The notes under the pieces: model-generated
Seen by the model: the letters and a program-made list of their open reading frames with translations, nothing else
Told to the model about the DNA's origin: nothing
Databases searched by the model: none
Origin: Gammaproteobacteria bacterium
GTDB taxonomy: Bacteria; Pseudomonadota; Gammaproteobacteria; Steroidobacterales; GCA-2729495
NCBI GenBank assembly: GCA_015709695.1
Contig: CP054183.1
Coordinates: 2,034,992-2,098,991, forward strand
Direction of reading: 5' to 3'
DNA: 64,000 nucleotides
In this document: in pieces, positions 40,503-54,558 of the stretch
Position numbering within the stretch: position 1 is the stretch's first letter
How the letters are laid out: every line of letters starts with the position of its first letter
Program-made: the position numbers and the translations under genes

Positions 40503-42869
40503 TCAGTACGGCCAGATCCAGTGCGCGAGTTCCGGCCGGTCTGTGCCGTGCTCGTGCGCGTAGCGCATGTTTTCGATGATGGCGTTCTTCATCTCCTCCT
40601 TGAGGTGAGCCGCCCTGGTGCGCAGTTTCGGCACGCGGTCGATCACGTCGATGACCAGGTGGAAGCGCGAGGTCTCGTTGAGCATCGCCAGCTCGAGCGG
40701 GGTGTTGATGTTGCCCTTCTCCTTGTAGCCGCGCACGTGCATGTTGTCGTGCCCCCTGAAGCGGTAGGCGAGCTTGTGGATCAGCCAGGGATAGCCATGG
40801 AAGTTGAAGATGATCGGCTTGTCGGTGGTGAACAGGCTGTCGAACTCCCGTTCCGTGGAACCGTGCGGGTGCTCGGAGACCGGTTGCAGCCTGAACAGAT
40901 CGATGACGTTGACGAAACGCAGCTTCAGGTCCGCTGCCCGTTCCCGGAGGATCGCCGCGGCCGCCAGCGCTTCCATGGTGGCGACATCACCGCAGGACGC
41001 CAGCACCACGTCGGGTTCCTCGCCGGCATCCGTGCTCGCACGCGCCCAGATGCCCAGCCCCTTGGCGACGTGGATGATCGCCTCGTCGATCGCCATGAAC
41101 TGCAGGTGCTTCTGCTTGTCGGCCACGATGACGTTGATGCAGTCGGTGCTGCGCAGGCAGCGATCGGCGACGGCGAGCAGCGTGTTGGCGTCGGGGGGCA
41201 GATACACCCGCGTCACGGACGGACCCTTGTTGGTGACGAGGTCGATGAAGCCGGGATCCTGGTGGGAGAATCCGTTGTGGTCCTGGCGCCAGACCGTCGA
41301 GGACAGCAGGATGGTTTCCGAGGAAACCGGCACCCGCCAGGGCACGTGGTTCTTGCAGATGTCGAGCCACTTGGCGTGCTGGTTGAACATCGAGTCGATG
41401 ACGTGGGCGAAGGCCTCGTAGGTATGGAAGAACCCGTGCCGGCCGGTGAGCAGGTAGCCCTCCAGCCAGCCGAGCAGCGTGTGTTCGGAGAGCATCTCCA
41501 TCACGCGCCCGTCGCGGGACAGTTCCCCGCCATCGGCATCTTCCGGCAGCAGGTCCGCCATCCAGGTCTTCTTGCTCGCCGCGTAGATGGCCTGAAGCCG
41601 GTTCGAGGCAGTTTCGTCCGGGCCGAAGACGCGGAAGCTCGTCATGTTGTCCTTCATGATGTCGCGCAGGAATTCGCCGAGCGGCCTGGTGTTCTCGTGC
41701 TCCACCGCGCCGCGTGACGGCACCTTGACCGCATACTTGCGGAAATCGGGCAACCTCAGCTCCTTGCGCAGCAAGCCGCCATTCGCATGCGGGTTGGCGC
41801 TCATGCGGCGCGTGCCCTTCGGCGAGAGGGCCCGGAGTTGCGGAACCAGCCGGCCTGCCGCATCGAACAGCTCCTTCGGCTTGTAGCTGCGCAGCCAGCT
41901 TTCCAGCAGCCTGAGGTTCGCCGGGTTGTCCCGCACGTCGGAGATCGGCACCTGGTGCGAACGCCAGGAGCCCTCGACCTTGTGCCCCTTGATGGACTTC
42001 GGCCCCGTCCAGCCCTTCGGGGTGCGCAGCACGATCATGGGCCAGCGCGGGCGGAATGCCTTTCCGGCCTTGCGGGCCTTCTGCTGCAGCGCGCGGATCT
42101 CGCCGATCGCCTGCTCGAGGGTGGCCGCCATTTTCTGGTGCATGCCGGCGTGATCGTCGCCCTCGACGAAAAAGGGCTTGTAGCCGTAGCCGATGAACAG
42201 CGCTTCCAGTTCCTCGTGGCTGATGCGCGCGAGAATGGTCGGATTGGCGATCTTGTAGCCGTTGAGGTTCAGGATCGGCAGGACCGCCCCGTCACGAACG
42301 GGATTGATGAACTTGTTGGAATGCCAGGCCGTGGCGAGCGGGCCGGTCTCCGCCTCGCCGTCACCGACGACGCAGGCAACGATGAGATCGGGATTGTCGA
42401 GGGCCATGCCGTAGGCATGCGAGAGGCTGTAGCCCAGTTCGCCGCCCTCGTGGATCGAGCCCGGGGTTTCCGGCGTGACGTGGCTGCCGATGTGGCCGGG
42501 AAACGAGAACTGCTTGAAGAACTTCTGCATGCCCTCCGCATCCTGGCTCTTGTCGGGATAGATCTCGGAATAGGTGCCCTCGAGATAGGCCGGTCCAAGC
42601 ACCCCGGGGGCGCCGTGGCCGGGCCCGGCGACGAAGAGCATGTCGAGGTCGTGCCTGACGATCATGCGATTGAGATGCGCCCAGACGAAGGACAGCGCGG
42701 GGCTCGCGCCCCAGTGACCGAGCAGTCGGTGCTTGACGTGCTCCGGCTTCAGCGGCTCCCTGAGCAGCGGGTTGTCCCTGAGATAGATCATGCCGACCGC
42801 CAGATAATTGCAGGCGCGCCACCAGGCATCGATCAGCTCGAGATCCTTCTTAGTCAATGGCTTCTCCAT
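40503..42869 (-). CDS. xfp: Phosphoketolase (XFP family)
   Basis: A 788-residue thiamine diphosphate enzyme that converts xylulose 5-phosphate (and often fructose 6-phosphate) with phosphate to acetyl phosphate. Signatures: [34 protein letters not shown], the ThDP-binding [19 protein letters not shown], and [16 protein letters not shown]. Length matches the family. ATG 42869 follows GGAGGAG. Acetyl phosphate would feed the acetate kinase encoded 8 kb away. Divergent from the MltF-like gene. Confidence 0.97.
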   Translation of the reverse strand: MEKPLTKKDLELIDAWWRACNYLAVGMIYLRDNPLLREPLKPEHVKHRLLGHWGASPALSFVWAHLNRMIVRHDLDMLFVAGPGHGAPGVLGPAYLEGTYSEIYPDKSQDAEGMQKFFKQFSFPGHIGSHVTPETPGSIHEGGELGYSLSHAYGMALDNPDLIVACVVGDGEAETGPLATAWHSNKFINPVRDGAVLPILNLNGYKIANPTILARISHEELEALFIGYGYKPFFVEGDDHAGMHQKMAATLEQAIGEIRALQQKARKAGKAFRPRWPMIVLRTPKGWTGPKSIKGHKVEGSWRSHQVPISDVRDNPANLRLLESWLRSYKPKELFDAAGRLVPQLRALSPKGTRRMSANPHANGGLLRKELRLPDFRKYAVKVPSRGAVEHENTRPLGEFLRDIMKDNMTSFRVFGPDETASNRLQAIYAASKKTWMADLLPEDADGGELSRDGRVMEMLSEHTLLGWLEGYLLTGRHGFFHTYEAFAHVIDSMFNQHAKWLDICKNHVPWRVPVSSETILLSSTVWRQDHNGFSHQDPGFIDLVTNKGPSVTRVYLPPDANTLLAVADRCLRSTDCINVIVADKQKHLQFMAIDEAIIHVAKGLGIWARASTDAGEEPDVVLASCGDVATMEALAAAAILRERAADLKLRFVNVIDLFRLQPVSEHPHGSTEREFDSLFTTDKPIIFNFHGYPWLIHKLAYRFRGHDNMHVRGYKEKGNINTPLELAMLNETSRFHLVIDVIDRVPKLRTRAAHLKEEMKNAIIENMRYAHEHGTDRPELAHWIWPY

Positions 42870-43021
42870 GGCTCCTCCTTCGCTGCAGGCCGTCGTGAGC
42901 GGACGGGCATTGCCGACGGCCCAACGATACTCCTGGAACCAGCCGTCCGAGGAGAAGCGGCCGGCCCTATACTGGACCCACCCGGCGCGCAGGCCGGGGA
43001 CGCGTCGGTCATTGGGAGCGC

Positions 43022-44567
43022 ATGTCGATGGCCCCGGCAATCCGGACTGCCTGTTGCATCGTCCTGGCGCTGCTGGCAGCGGCCGGCATCGCCGCCTGCG
43101 ACCGCGAGGCCGGGCCACCGCCGCCAACGGAGGCGCCGTCCGTCGCGACGGCACCGGCGGATGCGCCTGCGGTGACGCCTGCGGCAGACGGCGGTGTCAC
43201 GCCGCTGCTCGACCTCGACACCGAGCAATACCTCGATCTCCACCGGGCCTGGCACGGCGACTACGACGCCGTGGCCTCGGGCGAGCGCCGCTTCATCCGC
43301 GCCCTCGTTCCCTACAGCAGGACGCTCTACTTCCTGTCGCAGGCGGAACAGGCCGGCGTCGCCTTCGAGGCGCTGCGCGAATTCGAGCGCGCGCTCGCCG
43401 CGAAGGCGCCGAAGGGTGCCACACCACCCAGGATCGTCATCATTCCGACAAGCCGTGATCGCCTGCTGCCGGCCCTCGCAGAGGGACTGGGCGATATCGC
43501 CGTCGGCGGCCTGACCATCACGCCGGAACGGGCCCGTCTCGTGGCATTCTCCGTGCCCACCCTGGACGATGTCCGGGAGGTACTGGTCACCGGCAAGGCG
43601 GATCCGCGTCCGGTGACGCGCATCGAGGACCTCGCGGGTCGCGAGATCCACGTGCGCCGCTCGAGTTCCTACCACCACAGCCTCACGCAGCTGGCCGGGA
43701 GGCTGAAGGCTGCGGGCCTCGAGCCACCGCACATCGTCGGCGCCGACGAGCTGCTCGAAACCGAGGACCTGCTGCAGATGGTGGACGCGGGCGTCATCCC
43801 GGCCACCGTCGCCGACGCCCACATCGCCCGCGCCTGGGCCGGCGCCTATGACGGCATCGCCGTCCACGAGGACATCGTGCTCAGCTCGGGCGGCCACCTG
43901 GCCTGGGCAGTGCGGCAGGACGCGCCGCAACTGCTGGCGGCAGTCAACGACTTCGTGCGCAGGCATCGCGAGGGCACGCTGTTCGGCAACGTGCTGCTCA
44001 AGCGCTACCTCGACCCCGCTGCCCGCCTGCGCAATCCGGGGACCGCCGAGGAAGTGCGCAGGTTCCGCGCCATCGTCGATTACCTGAAGCGCTATGCGGG
44101 CCAGTACGACTTCGACTGGCTGCTGATCGGTGCCCAGGCCTACCAGGAGTCGCAGCTCGACAACGCCAGGCGCAGCGCGGCAGGCGCCGTGGGCGTCATG
44201 CAGATCAAGCCGGCGACGGCTGCCGATATGGGTATCCGCGACATCAGGCCCGTGGACCGCAACATCGAGGCCGGCGTGAAGTACCTGCGTTTCATGACCG
44301 ACCGCTATTTCGACGATCCAGGCATCGACCGCCTCAATCGCACCCTGCTGGCCATGGCGTCCTACAACGCAGGCCCGGCAAGGGTGGCGCAGCTGCGCCA
44401 GGAGGCCGGCGAGCGCGGCCTCGACCCGAACGTCTGGTTCCGCAACGTCGAAGTGGTGGCTGCGCGGCGCATCGGACGGGAGACGGTGGATTACGTGAGC
44501 AACATCTACAAGTACTATGTCGCCTACAAGGCCATCTCCGCCGCGGAGCAGGCGCGACAGGGCAGGG

Positions 44568-44581
<14 letters not shown>
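43022..44581 (+). CDS. MltF-like lytic transglycosylase lipoprotein
   Basis: A 519-residue membrane-bound murein hydrolase. Lipobox GIAAC (Cys near residue 26), a Pro/Ala-rich linker, an SBP_bac_3 solute-binding-like domain (~80-320), then an SLT domain with the catalytic Glu in YQESQLD (~377), [16 protein letters not shown] and [10 protein letters not shown]. This is the MltF architecture; the first domain is thought to sense muropeptides. Start ATG 43022. The last 14 bp overlap the next gene. Confidence 0.93.
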
Positions 44582-47087
<2,506 letters not shown>

Positions 47088-47218
47088 GTGCCAGCGGGGT
47101 AAAACCGCTTGCTCCAAGGTTTTTTCCGGAGCACCTTGGCGACGCAGTGGACGACAGCCGTCACGTTGCTGTTCGTACCCACTGACGGATGTGACAGGAA
47201 CCTCGAAGGAGCCGGACC

Positions 47219-48826
47219 ATGACCGCGAGCCGCGACCCCAACGCTGACGCCGTATTTGCCGACGCTGCCTATGACGCCGCCATCGTCCCCGAGGGCGTCG
47301 ACCGTCGCACGTTCCTGATGCGCAGCGCGGTGATCGGCGCCGCGGCCGTGATGACCGGGCGTGTGGTCTCCGCCGCCGAACAGAAGGCCGCGGCCACCGC
47401 CCCACCACCGACCGTAACCCTCTCACCCAGCCTCAACGTGGTAAAGCAGTCCAAGGGCCCGGTCATGACGGTGATCGACGAGTTCTACAAGGTGGGACCC
47501 GGCCCCTCCAGTTCCCACACCATCGGCCCCATGCGCATCACCTACGACTTCTACCAGCGTTGCAGCAAGCTGCCGCCCGGGCAGCTGGCCAAGGCGACGT
47601 CACTGAAAGTGCATCTCTTCGGCAGCCTCAGCGCCACGGGCAAGGGCCATGGCACCGAGCGCGCCGCGCTGGCCGGCATCGTCGGCAAGGAACCGGCCAC
47701 GGTGGAGCCGGCCTTTCTCGACGGCCTGGCAGAGAAGCCGGACCAGGTCTTTCCCGTCAAGCTCGGCGGCAAGACCATCGAGGCCTCGCTCAAGGACATC
47801 GTCTACGACGCCCCCAAGGGGGACTTCCCGCATCCGAACACCATGACCTGCAGGCTGATGGCCGGCGACCAGGTGCTGCTGGAGCAGGAGTACTACTCCG
47901 TGGGCGGCGGCTTCATCGAGTGGAAGGGCTATCAGCCGCCGAAGAAGGGCCAGCCGAAGTACCCCTACGCCACCATGGCCGAGCTGCAGGCACACGCCAC
48001 GAAGAACAAGCTGTCGATCGCCCAGGTGGCCATGGCCAACGAGGTCGCGGTATCCGGCAGGAGCGAGGCCGAGATCAACGCCTTCCTCGACAAGATTCTC
48101 AACGCGATGGTCAACATCGTGAAGTCGGGCCTCGATGCCCCGTCCGCAACGCTGCCGGGCCCCATCAAGCTCAAGACCAAGGCCGGCGAGGTCTACAAGC
48201 GCGCCATTTCCGACGACAAGTACGTGCGCGAGCAGGGCATCGGCGTCGTCGCCGCCTACGCCCTGGCCGGCTCCGAGGAGAATGCACGCGGCCACCTGGT
48301 CGTGACGGCACCCACGGGCGGCTCGGCCGGGGTCATCCCGGCGCTGGTCTATGCCCTGGGCGAGGGCGGCCGCAAGCTGCCGCGCGAGAAGCTGCGCGAG
48401 GGCATGCTGGCCGCCGCCTGCGTCGGCTACCTCTGCAAGCACAATGCCACGCTGGCCGGTGCCGAGGGCGGCTGCCAGGCCGAGATCGGGGTGGCTTCCG
48501 CCATGGGTGCGGCGCTGATCGCGCAGGCCCACGACCAGCCGCACCAGGTGGTGGCCAATGCCGCCGAGTCCGCGCTCGAACACCACCTCGGCATGACCTG
48601 CGATCCGGTCGCCGGGTTCGTGCAGGTGCCCTGCATCGAACGCTGCGCCTACGGCGCGGTGAAGTCATGGACCGGGTACATGATCGCGCGCAACGAAGTG
48701 CCGGCAAACCGCCGCCTCGATTTCGATACCACCGTGAACGCCATGGCGCTCACCGCGAAGGAAATGAACTCGAAGTACAAGGAGACCTCGGAAGGCGGGC
48801 TGGCCGTCTCCGTCGTGCTCTGCTGA
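47219..48826 (+). CDS. sdaA: Iron-sulfur L-serine ammonia-lyase with a Tat-like N-terminal leader
   Basis: A 535-residue single-chain L-serine dehydratase (serine to pyruvate plus ammonia). GPGPSSSHTIGPMR, ATGKGHGTERAALAG and TAPTGGSAGVIPAL mark the SdaA alpha and beta domains; Cys residues in VGYLCKHNA, AEGGCQAEIG, MTCDPVAG and VPCIERC can hold the 4Fe-4S cluster. Unusually, ~75 residues precede the enzyme, including DRRTFLMRSAVIGAAAVMTG, which looks like a twin-arginine export signal. Known enzymes are cytoplasmic. The following genes form a fermentation-type block. ATG 47219 follows GAAGGAGC. Confidence 0.93.
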   Translation: MTASRDPNADAVFADAAYDAAIVPEGVDRRTFLMRSAVIGAAAVMTGRVVSAAEQKAAATAPPPTVTLSPSLNVVKQSKGPVMTVIDEFYKVGPGPSSSHTIGPMRITYDFYQRCSKLPPGQLAKATSLKVHLFGSLSATGKGHGTERAALAGIVGKEPATVEPAFLDGLAEKPDQVFPVKLGGKTIEASLKDIVYDAPKGDFPHPNTMTCRLMAGDQVLLEQEYYSVGGGFIEWKGYQPPKKGQPKYPYATMAELQAHATKNKLSIAQVAMANEVAVSGRSEAEINAFLDKILNAMVNIVKSGLDAPSATLPGPIKLKTKAGEVYKRAISDDKYVREQGIGVVAAYALAGSEENARGHLVVTAPTGGSAGVIPALVYALGEGGRKLPREKLREGMLAAACVGYLCKHNATLAGAEGGCQAEIGVASAMGAALIAQAHDQPHQVVANAAESALEHHLGMTCDPVAGFVQVPCIERCAYGAVKSWTGYMIARNEVPANRRLDFDTTVNAMALTAKEMNSKYKETSEGGLAVSVVLC

Positions 48827-48880
48827 CGGCAGCAGCCGCCGGCCGAGTGTGCGGCGGTTGCCCGGGATCGGAGTTTTCAT

Positions 48881-50125
48881 CTGAAGACGGCTGCACGCAC
48901 GGCGGCGATCGCCTGGCTGATCGCTGCCGTCTATTACTTCTACCAGTACATGCTGCGCTCGGCGCCGGCGGTGATGATGCCGCAGCTGTCCGAGGCCTTC
49001 GGCATGAGCGCGATGGGCGTGGCCTCGCTCGTCGGGCTGTTCTACTACGGCTACTCGCCGTTCAGCCTGGTCGCCGGCGTCGCCATGGACCAGTTCGGGC
49101 CGCGCAAGGTGGTGCCCATCGGCGCGGCACTGGTCGGTATCGGCTCGCTGCTGTTCGCCACCGGGATCGTCGGACTGGCCGGGCCTGGCCGCCTGCTGCA
49201 GGGCGCAGGCGGTGTCTTCGCGCTGATCGGCGCGGCCTACATTGCCACCACCAATTTCCCGCCGTCGCGGGCCGCGACCCTCATTGGCGCCACGCAGATG
49301 TTCGGCATGGCGGGCGGCTCGGCCGGCCAGTTCGTCGTCGGCCCGGCCATGACCGCCGGCGCGCCCTGGAGCAGCTTCTGGTCGGCGATGGGCGTGATCG
49401 GGCTGGTCATCTCCGTGGTGCTCTACCTGCTGCTGCCGGTCCGGAGCGAGGCGCCGGCGCGCAGCGCCTGGTTGCGTGAGGCAGGTGGCGCGCTGGCCAC
49501 GGTGTTCCGCAACCCGCAATCCCTGTTGTGCGGCTTCATCGCCGGGCTGCTGTTCATTCCCACGACCATCTTCGACATGGTCTGGGGCGTGAGCTACCTG
49601 CAGGAGGGCATGGGCATGGACTTCGCCGATGCGGTACTGCGCTCGGCCACCGTGCCTTTCGGCTGGATCATCGGCTGCCCCCTGCTCGGCTTCATCTCGG
49701 ACCGCCTCGGGCGCCGCAAGCCGGTGATTCTCGCCGGCGCACTGGGCCTGCTCGGTTGCCTGGCCTGGATCCTCTACGGCCCAAGGGACCTGCTGCCGCC
49801 GTACCTGCTGGGCCTCGCCACGGGTGTGACCTCCGGCGCAGCCATGCTGCCCTATACGGTCATCAAGGAAGCCAATCCCGCGCCGTTGAGCGGGACCGCC
49901 ACCGGCGTGGTCAATTTCCTCAATTTCACGTTCAGCGCACTGCTCGGCCCGGTTTTTGCCAGTGCTCTGCACCGCGCAGCAGCCGGGGCGGGCAGCAGGG
50001 AAATCGGCCACTACCAGGCGGCCTTCACGCCGATGCTCTATGGCGTCGCCCTCGCCGTCGTGCTGACATTGCTCTTGAAGGAAACCGGTCCGGCCGCCAT
50101 CCGGACCAACAGGGAGAACCCATGA
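48881..50125 (+). CDS. MFS transporter, probable CTG start
   Basis: A 12-helix major facilitator carrier of ~414 residues. The first ATG in frame (48950) would cut the first helix (IAWLIAAVYYFYQYMLRSAP). The frame upstream has no ATG, GTG or TTG, but CTG 48881 sits 7 nt after GGAG and restores the helix, so CTG initiation is proposed. Motif A-like DQFGPRKVV follows helix 2, and DRLGRRKPV recurs mid-protein. The stop overlaps the next ATG. Context suggests a serine, formate or carboxylate carrier; substrate unproven. Confidence 0.85.
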   Translation: MKTAARTAAIAWLIAAVYYFYQYMLRSAPAVMMPQLSEAFGMSAMGVASLVGLFYYGYSPFSLVAGVAMDQFGPRKVVPIGAALVGIGSLLFATGIVGLAGPGRLLQGAGGVFALIGAAYIATTNFPPSRAATLIGATQMFGMAGGSAGQFVVGPAMTAGAPWSSFWSAMGVIGLVISVVLYLLLPVRSEAPARSAWLREAGGALATVFRNPQSLLCGFIAGLLFIPTTIFDMVWGVSYLQEGMGMDFADAVLRSATVPFGWIIGCPLLGFISDRLGRRKPVILAGALGLLGCLAWILYGPRDLLPPYLLGLATGVTSGAAMLPYTVIKEANPAPLSGTATGVVNFLNFTFSALLGPVFASALHRAAAGAGSREIGHYQAAFTPMLYGVALAVVLTLLLKETGPAAIRTNRENP

Positions 50126-51066
50126 CCGCCACGACCGGGACAGGCAAGTACGAGCGTCTGCTGGAGCGCTGCCAGGGACTGGAACCCGTGGCGACGGCGG
50201 TGGCCTATCCCTGCGAGGCCTCGGCGCTGGCCGGTGCCATCGAGGCCGGCCAGTCCGGCCTCATCCGCCCGCTGCTGGTCGGCCCCGCGGCGCGTATCCG
50301 GGAACTTGCCGCCGCACAGGGCCTGGGCCTCGACGGCGTGGAGATCATCGAATCCGCCGACGGCCCGGCAGCCGCCTCCCGCGCCGTGGCGCTGGTGCGC
50401 GAAGGCCGGGCGGAACTGCTCATGAAGGGCAGCCTGCACACCGACGAACTGCTGGGCGCGGTGGTGGCCCGGGAAACCGGCCTGCGCGCCGGCCGCCGGC
50501 TGACCCACGCCTTCATCATGGACATCCCGACCTACCACAAGGTGCTGGTGGTCACCGACGGCGCCATCAACATCGCGCCGACCCTGGAGGACAAGGTCGA
50601 CATCGTGCAGAACGCCATCGATCTCGCCGTGTCCATGGGCGTGGCCGTGCCCAAGGTCGCGGTGCTGGCCGCGGTGGAAACGGTGAACTCCCGCATGCCG
50701 GCCACAGTCGATGCCGCCTGCCTGTGCAAGATGGCCGAGCGCGGGCAGATCCGCGGCGGCATTCTCGACGGCCCGCTTGCCTTCGACAATGCCATCAGCC
50801 GCGAGGCGGCCGCGGTGAAGGGCATCCGCTCGGAGGTGGCCGGCGATCCCGATATCCTGCTGGCACCGGACCTCGAGGCGGCAAACATCCTTGCCAAGCA
50901 GCTGTCGTTCCTCGCCCGGGCAGACAGCGCGGGCATCGTGCTGGGCGCGCGCGTGCCGGTCATCCTCACCAGCCGTGCCGACAGCGTGCGCTCGCGCATT
51001 GCCAGCGCGGCCGTGGCGATGCTGGTAGCCCATGCCCGGCGGCGCAACCTCCAGGGTGCCGGGTAG
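50122..51066 (+). CDS. Phosphate acetyl/butyryl transferase family enzyme
   Basis: A 314-residue PTA_PTB-family enzyme that swaps CoA for phosphate on short acyl groups. Typical stretches: LIRPLLVGPAARIRELA, LMKGSLHTDELLGAVV, FIMDIPTYHKVLVVTDGAINIAPTLE, GPLAFDNAIS and RVPVILTSRADS. Length and pieces are closer to phosphate butyryltransferase than to long Pta, but the acetate kinase and pyruvate formate-lyase next to it suggest acetyl-CoA as the main substrate. The ATG overlaps the MFS stop (ATGA). Confidence 0.93.
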   Translation: MTATTGTGKYERLLERCQGLEPVATAVAYPCEASALAGAIEAGQSGLIRPLLVGPAARIRELAAAQGLGLDGVEIIESADGPAAASRAVALVREGRAELLMKGSLHTDELLGAVVARETGLRAGRRLTHAFIMDIPTYHKVLVVTDGAINIAPTLEDKVDIVQNAIDLAVSMGVAVPKVAVLAAVETVNSRMPATVDAACLCKMAERGQIRGGILDGPLAFDNAISREAAAVKGIRSEVAGDPDILLAPDLEAANILAKQLSFLARADSAGIVLGARVPVILTSRADSVRSRIASAAVAMLVAHARRRNLQGAG

Positions 51067-51073
51067 TGACACC

Positions 51074-52291
51074 ATGACCGACTGCCTGCTGGTGCTCAAC
51101 GCGGGCTCATCGAGCCTGAAGTTCTGCGTCTACGTGCTGCCGGCCTCCGGCGAGTGGCGGCTGGAAGCGCAGGGGCAGGTGGAAGGCATCGGCTCGCGGC
51201 CCCGCTTCAGAGCGAAGGATGGCAGCGGCCGGCCACTCGCCGGCGAGGACCTTGGCGCCAGGGTGCAGGATGCCGCCTCCGCGCTCGAGGCACTGGCGGC
51301 CTGGCTGCGGGGCCACTTCGGGCAGCCGCGACTGCTCGGCGTGGGCCATCGTGTCGTGCACGGTGGTGCGCAGCACGCCGGCCCGGCCCGGGTGACGCCG
51401 GCACTCATGGCGGAACTGCGGGCGCTGGTGCCGCTGGCACCGCTGCACCAGCCCCACAACCTCGCGGCCATCGACGCCATCGCCAGCCGCATGCCGGAGG
51501 TGCCCCAGGTGGCCTGCTTCGACACCAGCTTCCACCGCGGCCAGCCCGCGGTGGCCGAACTGGTGCCGCTGCCCGCGGAGCTGCGCAGCGAGGGCGTGCA
51601 GCGCTACGGGTTCCACGGGCTGTCCTATGAATTCATTGCCGGCGCGCTGCCGCAGGTCGCCCCCGACCTCGCCGCCGGCCGCGTCATCGTCGCCCACCTC
51701 GGCAGCGGCGCCAGCCTGTGTGCCCTGCGCGCCGGCCGCAGTATCGACAGCAGCTTCGGCTTCACGGCACTCGATGGCCTGTGCATGGGCACACGGCCAG
51801 GCGCCCTGGATCCCGGCGTGGTCCTCTACCTGTTCCAGCAGAAGGGCATGTCCGCCAGCGAGGTGGAAACCCTGCTGTACAGGCGCTCCGGCCTGCTCGG
51901 CATCTCGGGCATCAGCAACGACATGCGCGACCTGCTCGACAGCCCGGAGCCGGCCGCGAAGCTGGCCGTCGACTATTTCGTCTATCGCGCGGCACGGGAG
52001 ATCGGCGGCCTGGCCGCGGTGCTGGGCGGCCTGGACGGCCTGGTCTTCACCGCCGGCATCGGCGAGAACTCCGCCGCAATCCGTGCCCGCATCTGCCGGG
52101 CCTGTGCCTGGCTGGGCATCGACCTGGACGCCGCGGCCAACGATGCCGCCCAGCCGCGCATTTCCGGCACCTCGAGCCGGGTGTCCGCCTGGGTGATTCC
52201 CACCAACGAAGAACTGATGATCGCCCGCCACACCGGCGCCCTGCTCGGCCTCGCGCCGGGGACGGGCCGCCCGCCACGGAGTCAACCATGA
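51074..52291 (+). CDS. ackA: Acetate kinase
   Basis: A 405-residue ASKHA-fold kinase making acetate and ATP from acetyl phosphate. Family signatures: [16 protein letters not shown] at the N-terminus, [51 protein letters not shown] and [17 protein letters not shown]. Eight bp separate it from the phosphotransacetylase-type gene, and its stop overlaps the pflB start (ATGA). It closes the route acetyl-CoA to acetyl phosphate to acetate. Confidence 0.97.
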   Translation: MTDCLLVLNAGSSSLKFCVYVLPASGEWRLEAQGQVEGIGSRPRFRAKDGSGRPLAGEDLGARVQDAASALEALAAWLRGHFGQPRLLGVGHRVVHGGAQHAGPARVTPALMAELRALVPLAPLHQPHNLAAIDAIASRMPEVPQVACFDTSFHRGQPAVAELVPLPAELRSEGVQRYGFHGLSYEFIAGALPQVAPDLAAGRVIVAHLGSGASLCALRAGRSIDSSFGFTALDGLCMGTRPGALDPGVVLYLFQQKGMSASEVETLLYRRSGLLGISGISNDMRDLLDSPEPAAKLAVDYFVYRAAREIGGLAAVLGGLDGLVFTAGIGENSAAIRARICRACAWLGIDLDAAANDAAQPRISGTSSRVSAWVIPTNEELMIARHTGALLGLAPGTGRPPRSQP

Positions 52292-54558
52292 CCGATGACA
52301 GCGCCGCCGCGCATCACTCCGCCCGCCCTGCCGCCTGGACCGGCTTCGAGGGTGGCCTGTGGGAGCAGCAGATCAACGTCCGCGATTTCATCCAGCAGAA
52401 CTACGCACCCTACGAGGGTGACGCGACCTTCCTCGAAGGGGCCACGGACCGCACCCTGGCGATCTGGAAGAAGCTGCAGGACCTGTTCGTCGAGGAACGC
52501 CGCAAGGGCGTGCTCGATGTCTCGCAGGTACCGGCTTCGATAACGGCCCACGCACCCGGCTTTATCGACCGTGATCGCGAGATCATCGTCGGCCTGCAGA
52601 CCGACGCGCCGCTCAAGCGTGCCATCATGCCGAACGGCGGCTTCCGCATGGTGGAGAACGCGCTCAAGGCCTATGGCTACGTGCCGGATCCGCACGTGGT
52701 GGAGGCCTTCACCCGCTACCGCAAGACGCACAACGACGCCGTGTTCGATGCCTACACCGAGGACATCCGCCGCTGCCGCAGCTCCCATGTGCTCACCGGC
52801 CTGCCGGATGCCTACGGCCGCGGCCGCATCATCGGTGACTACCGCCGCGTTGCACTGTACGGCGTGGACCGGCTGCTGGCCCACAAGAAGGCGGAGAAGG
52901 CCGCGCTGGATCCGGCCATGTCCACGGACGCGATCATCCGCGACCGCGAAGAACTCGCCGAACAGGCCCGCGCCCTCGGCGAGCTGAAGCAGATGGCGGC
53001 CGCCTATGGCTTCGACATCTCCGTCCCGGCCACCACCGCCTGCGAGGCGGTGCAATGGCTGTACTTCGGCTACCTGGCCGGGGTGAAGGAGCAGAACGGC
53101 GCGGCCATGTCGCTCGGCCGCGTCTCGACCTTCCTCGACATCTACTTCCAGCGCGACCTGGCTGCCGGCCGCCTCACCGAGCAACAGGCCCAGGAGATCA
53201 TCGACGACTTCGTCATCAAGCTGCGCATCGTGCGCTTCCTGCGCACGCCCGAGTACGACGAGCTGTTCGCGGGTGATCCAACCTGGGTCACCGAGTCCCT
53301 GGCCGGCATGGGCGACGATGGCCGCACGCTCGTCACCCGCACCAGCTTCCGCCTGCTGCAGACCCTGTACAACCTCGGGCCGGCCCCCGAACCGAATCTC
53401 ACGGTCTGGTACTCGCCACGCTTGCCGGACGGCTTCCGGCGCTTCGCCTCGCAGGTGGCCATCGACACCAGCTCGCTGCAATTCGAGAGTGACGAGATCA
53501 TGCGCCGCGCCTGGGGCGACGACGGCGCCATCGCCTGCTGCGTCTCGCCCATGCTGCTCGGCAAGCAGATGCAGTTCTTCGGCGCGCGCGCCAACCTGGC
53601 GAAATGCCTGCTTTACGCCATCAACGGCGGCCGCGACGAGATCAGCGGCAAGCAGGTGGCGCCGCCCTGCCCTCCGGTGCAGGGCGAGGTGCTGGACTTC
53701 GACGATGTCCGCGCACGCTTCGAACAGACGATGGACTGGCTGGCGGGCGTGTACGTCAACGCCATGAACGTCATCCACTACATGCACGACAAGTACGCCT
53801 ACGAACGCCTGGAGATGGCGCTGCACGACTACGCACCGCTGCGTACCATGGCCTTCGGCATGGCGGGCCTGTCGGTGGTGGCCGACAGCCTCTCGGCCAT
53901 CAGGCATGCCAGGGTGAGGGTGGTGCGCGATGCCACCGGGCTGGTGACCGACTACACCATAGACGGCGAATTCCCGACCTTCGGCAATAACGACAACCGG
54001 GTGGACCAGCTGGCGGTATGGGCCGTCAGCACCTTCATGTCGAAGCTGCGCAAGTACCCCACCTACCGCAATGCGCTGCACACGCAGTCGATCCTCACCA
54101 TCACCTCCAACGTGGTCTATGGCAAGGCCACCGGCAACACGCCGGACGGCCGCCGCCGGGGCGAGCCCTTCGCGCCGGGCGCCAATCCCATGCACGGCCG
54201 CGACCGGCTGGGCATCCATGCCTCGGCGGCCTCGGTCGCCAAGATCCCCTACCGCGACGCCCAGGACGGCATCTCGCTGACGACCACCCTGGTGCCGACC
54301 GGGCTGGGGCGGGTGCCGGCGGAACGGGCGGGCAACCTCACGGCGATGCTCGATGCCTTCTTCGGCGCCACCGGCTTCCACATGAACGTGAACGTGCTGA
54401 ACCGCGAGATGCTGCTCGACGCCGTCGACCACCCGGAGAAGTATCCGAGCCTGACCATCCGCGTGTCCGGCTATGCGGTGAATTTCGTGCGCCTGACGCG
54501 GGAACAGCAGATGGATGTCATCAACCGGACCTTTCATGGAGCGGGCCGCCGTGAGTGA
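52288..54558 (+). CDS. pflB: Pyruvate formate-lyase
   Basis: A 756-residue glycyl-radical enzyme: pyruvate plus CoA to acetyl-CoA plus formate. The active-site pair Cys417-Cys418 lies in IACCVSPM, and the radical glycine Gly728 in RVSGYAVNF. Length equals that of E. coli PflB (760). These residues separate it from glycerol or choline lyases. Its start overlaps ackA and its end overlaps the activase gene, so it is in the same transcription unit. Oxygen-sensitive, so oxic growth would need other routes. Confidence 0.97.
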   Translation: MTDDSAAAHHSARPAAWTGFEGGLWEQQINVRDFIQQNYAPYEGDATFLEGATDRTLAIWKKLQDLFVEERRKGVLDVSQVPASITAHAPGFIDRDREIIVGLQTDAPLKRAIMPNGGFRMVENALKAYGYVPDPHVVEAFTRYRKTHNDAVFDAYTEDIRRCRSSHVLTGLPDAYGRGRIIGDYRRVALYGVDRLLAHKKAEKAALDPAMSTDAIIRDREELAEQARALGELKQMAAAYGFDISVPATTACEAVQWLYFGYLAGVKEQNGAAMSLGRVSTFLDIYFQRDLAAGRLTEQQAQEIIDDFVIKLRIVRFLRTPEYDELFAGDPTWVTESLAGMGDDGRTLVTRTSFRLLQTLYNLGPAPEPNLTVWYSPRLPDGFRRFASQVAIDTSSLQFESDEIMRRAWGDDGAIACCVSPMLLGKQMQFFGARANLAKCLLYAINGGRDEISGKQVAPPCPPVQGEVLDFDDVRARFEQTMDWLAGVYVNAMNVIHYMHDKYAYERLEMALHDYAPLRTMAFGMAGLSVVADSLSAIRHARVRVVRDATGLVTDYTIDGEFPTFGNNDNRVDQLAVWAVSTFMSKLRKYPTYRNALHTQSILTITSNVVYGKATGNTPDGRRRGEPFAPGANPMHGRDRLGIHASAASVAKIPYRDAQDGISLTTTLVPTGLGRVPAERAGNLTAMLDAFFGATGFHMNVNVLNREMLLDAVDHPEKYPSLTIRVSGYAVNFVRLTREQQMDVINRTFHGAGRRE

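Noticed and set aside
44517-44567. Upstream ATG of glycogen phosphorylase
   Set aside because: It adds 17 Arg/Pro-rich residues inside the MltF-like gene and has no ribosome site.
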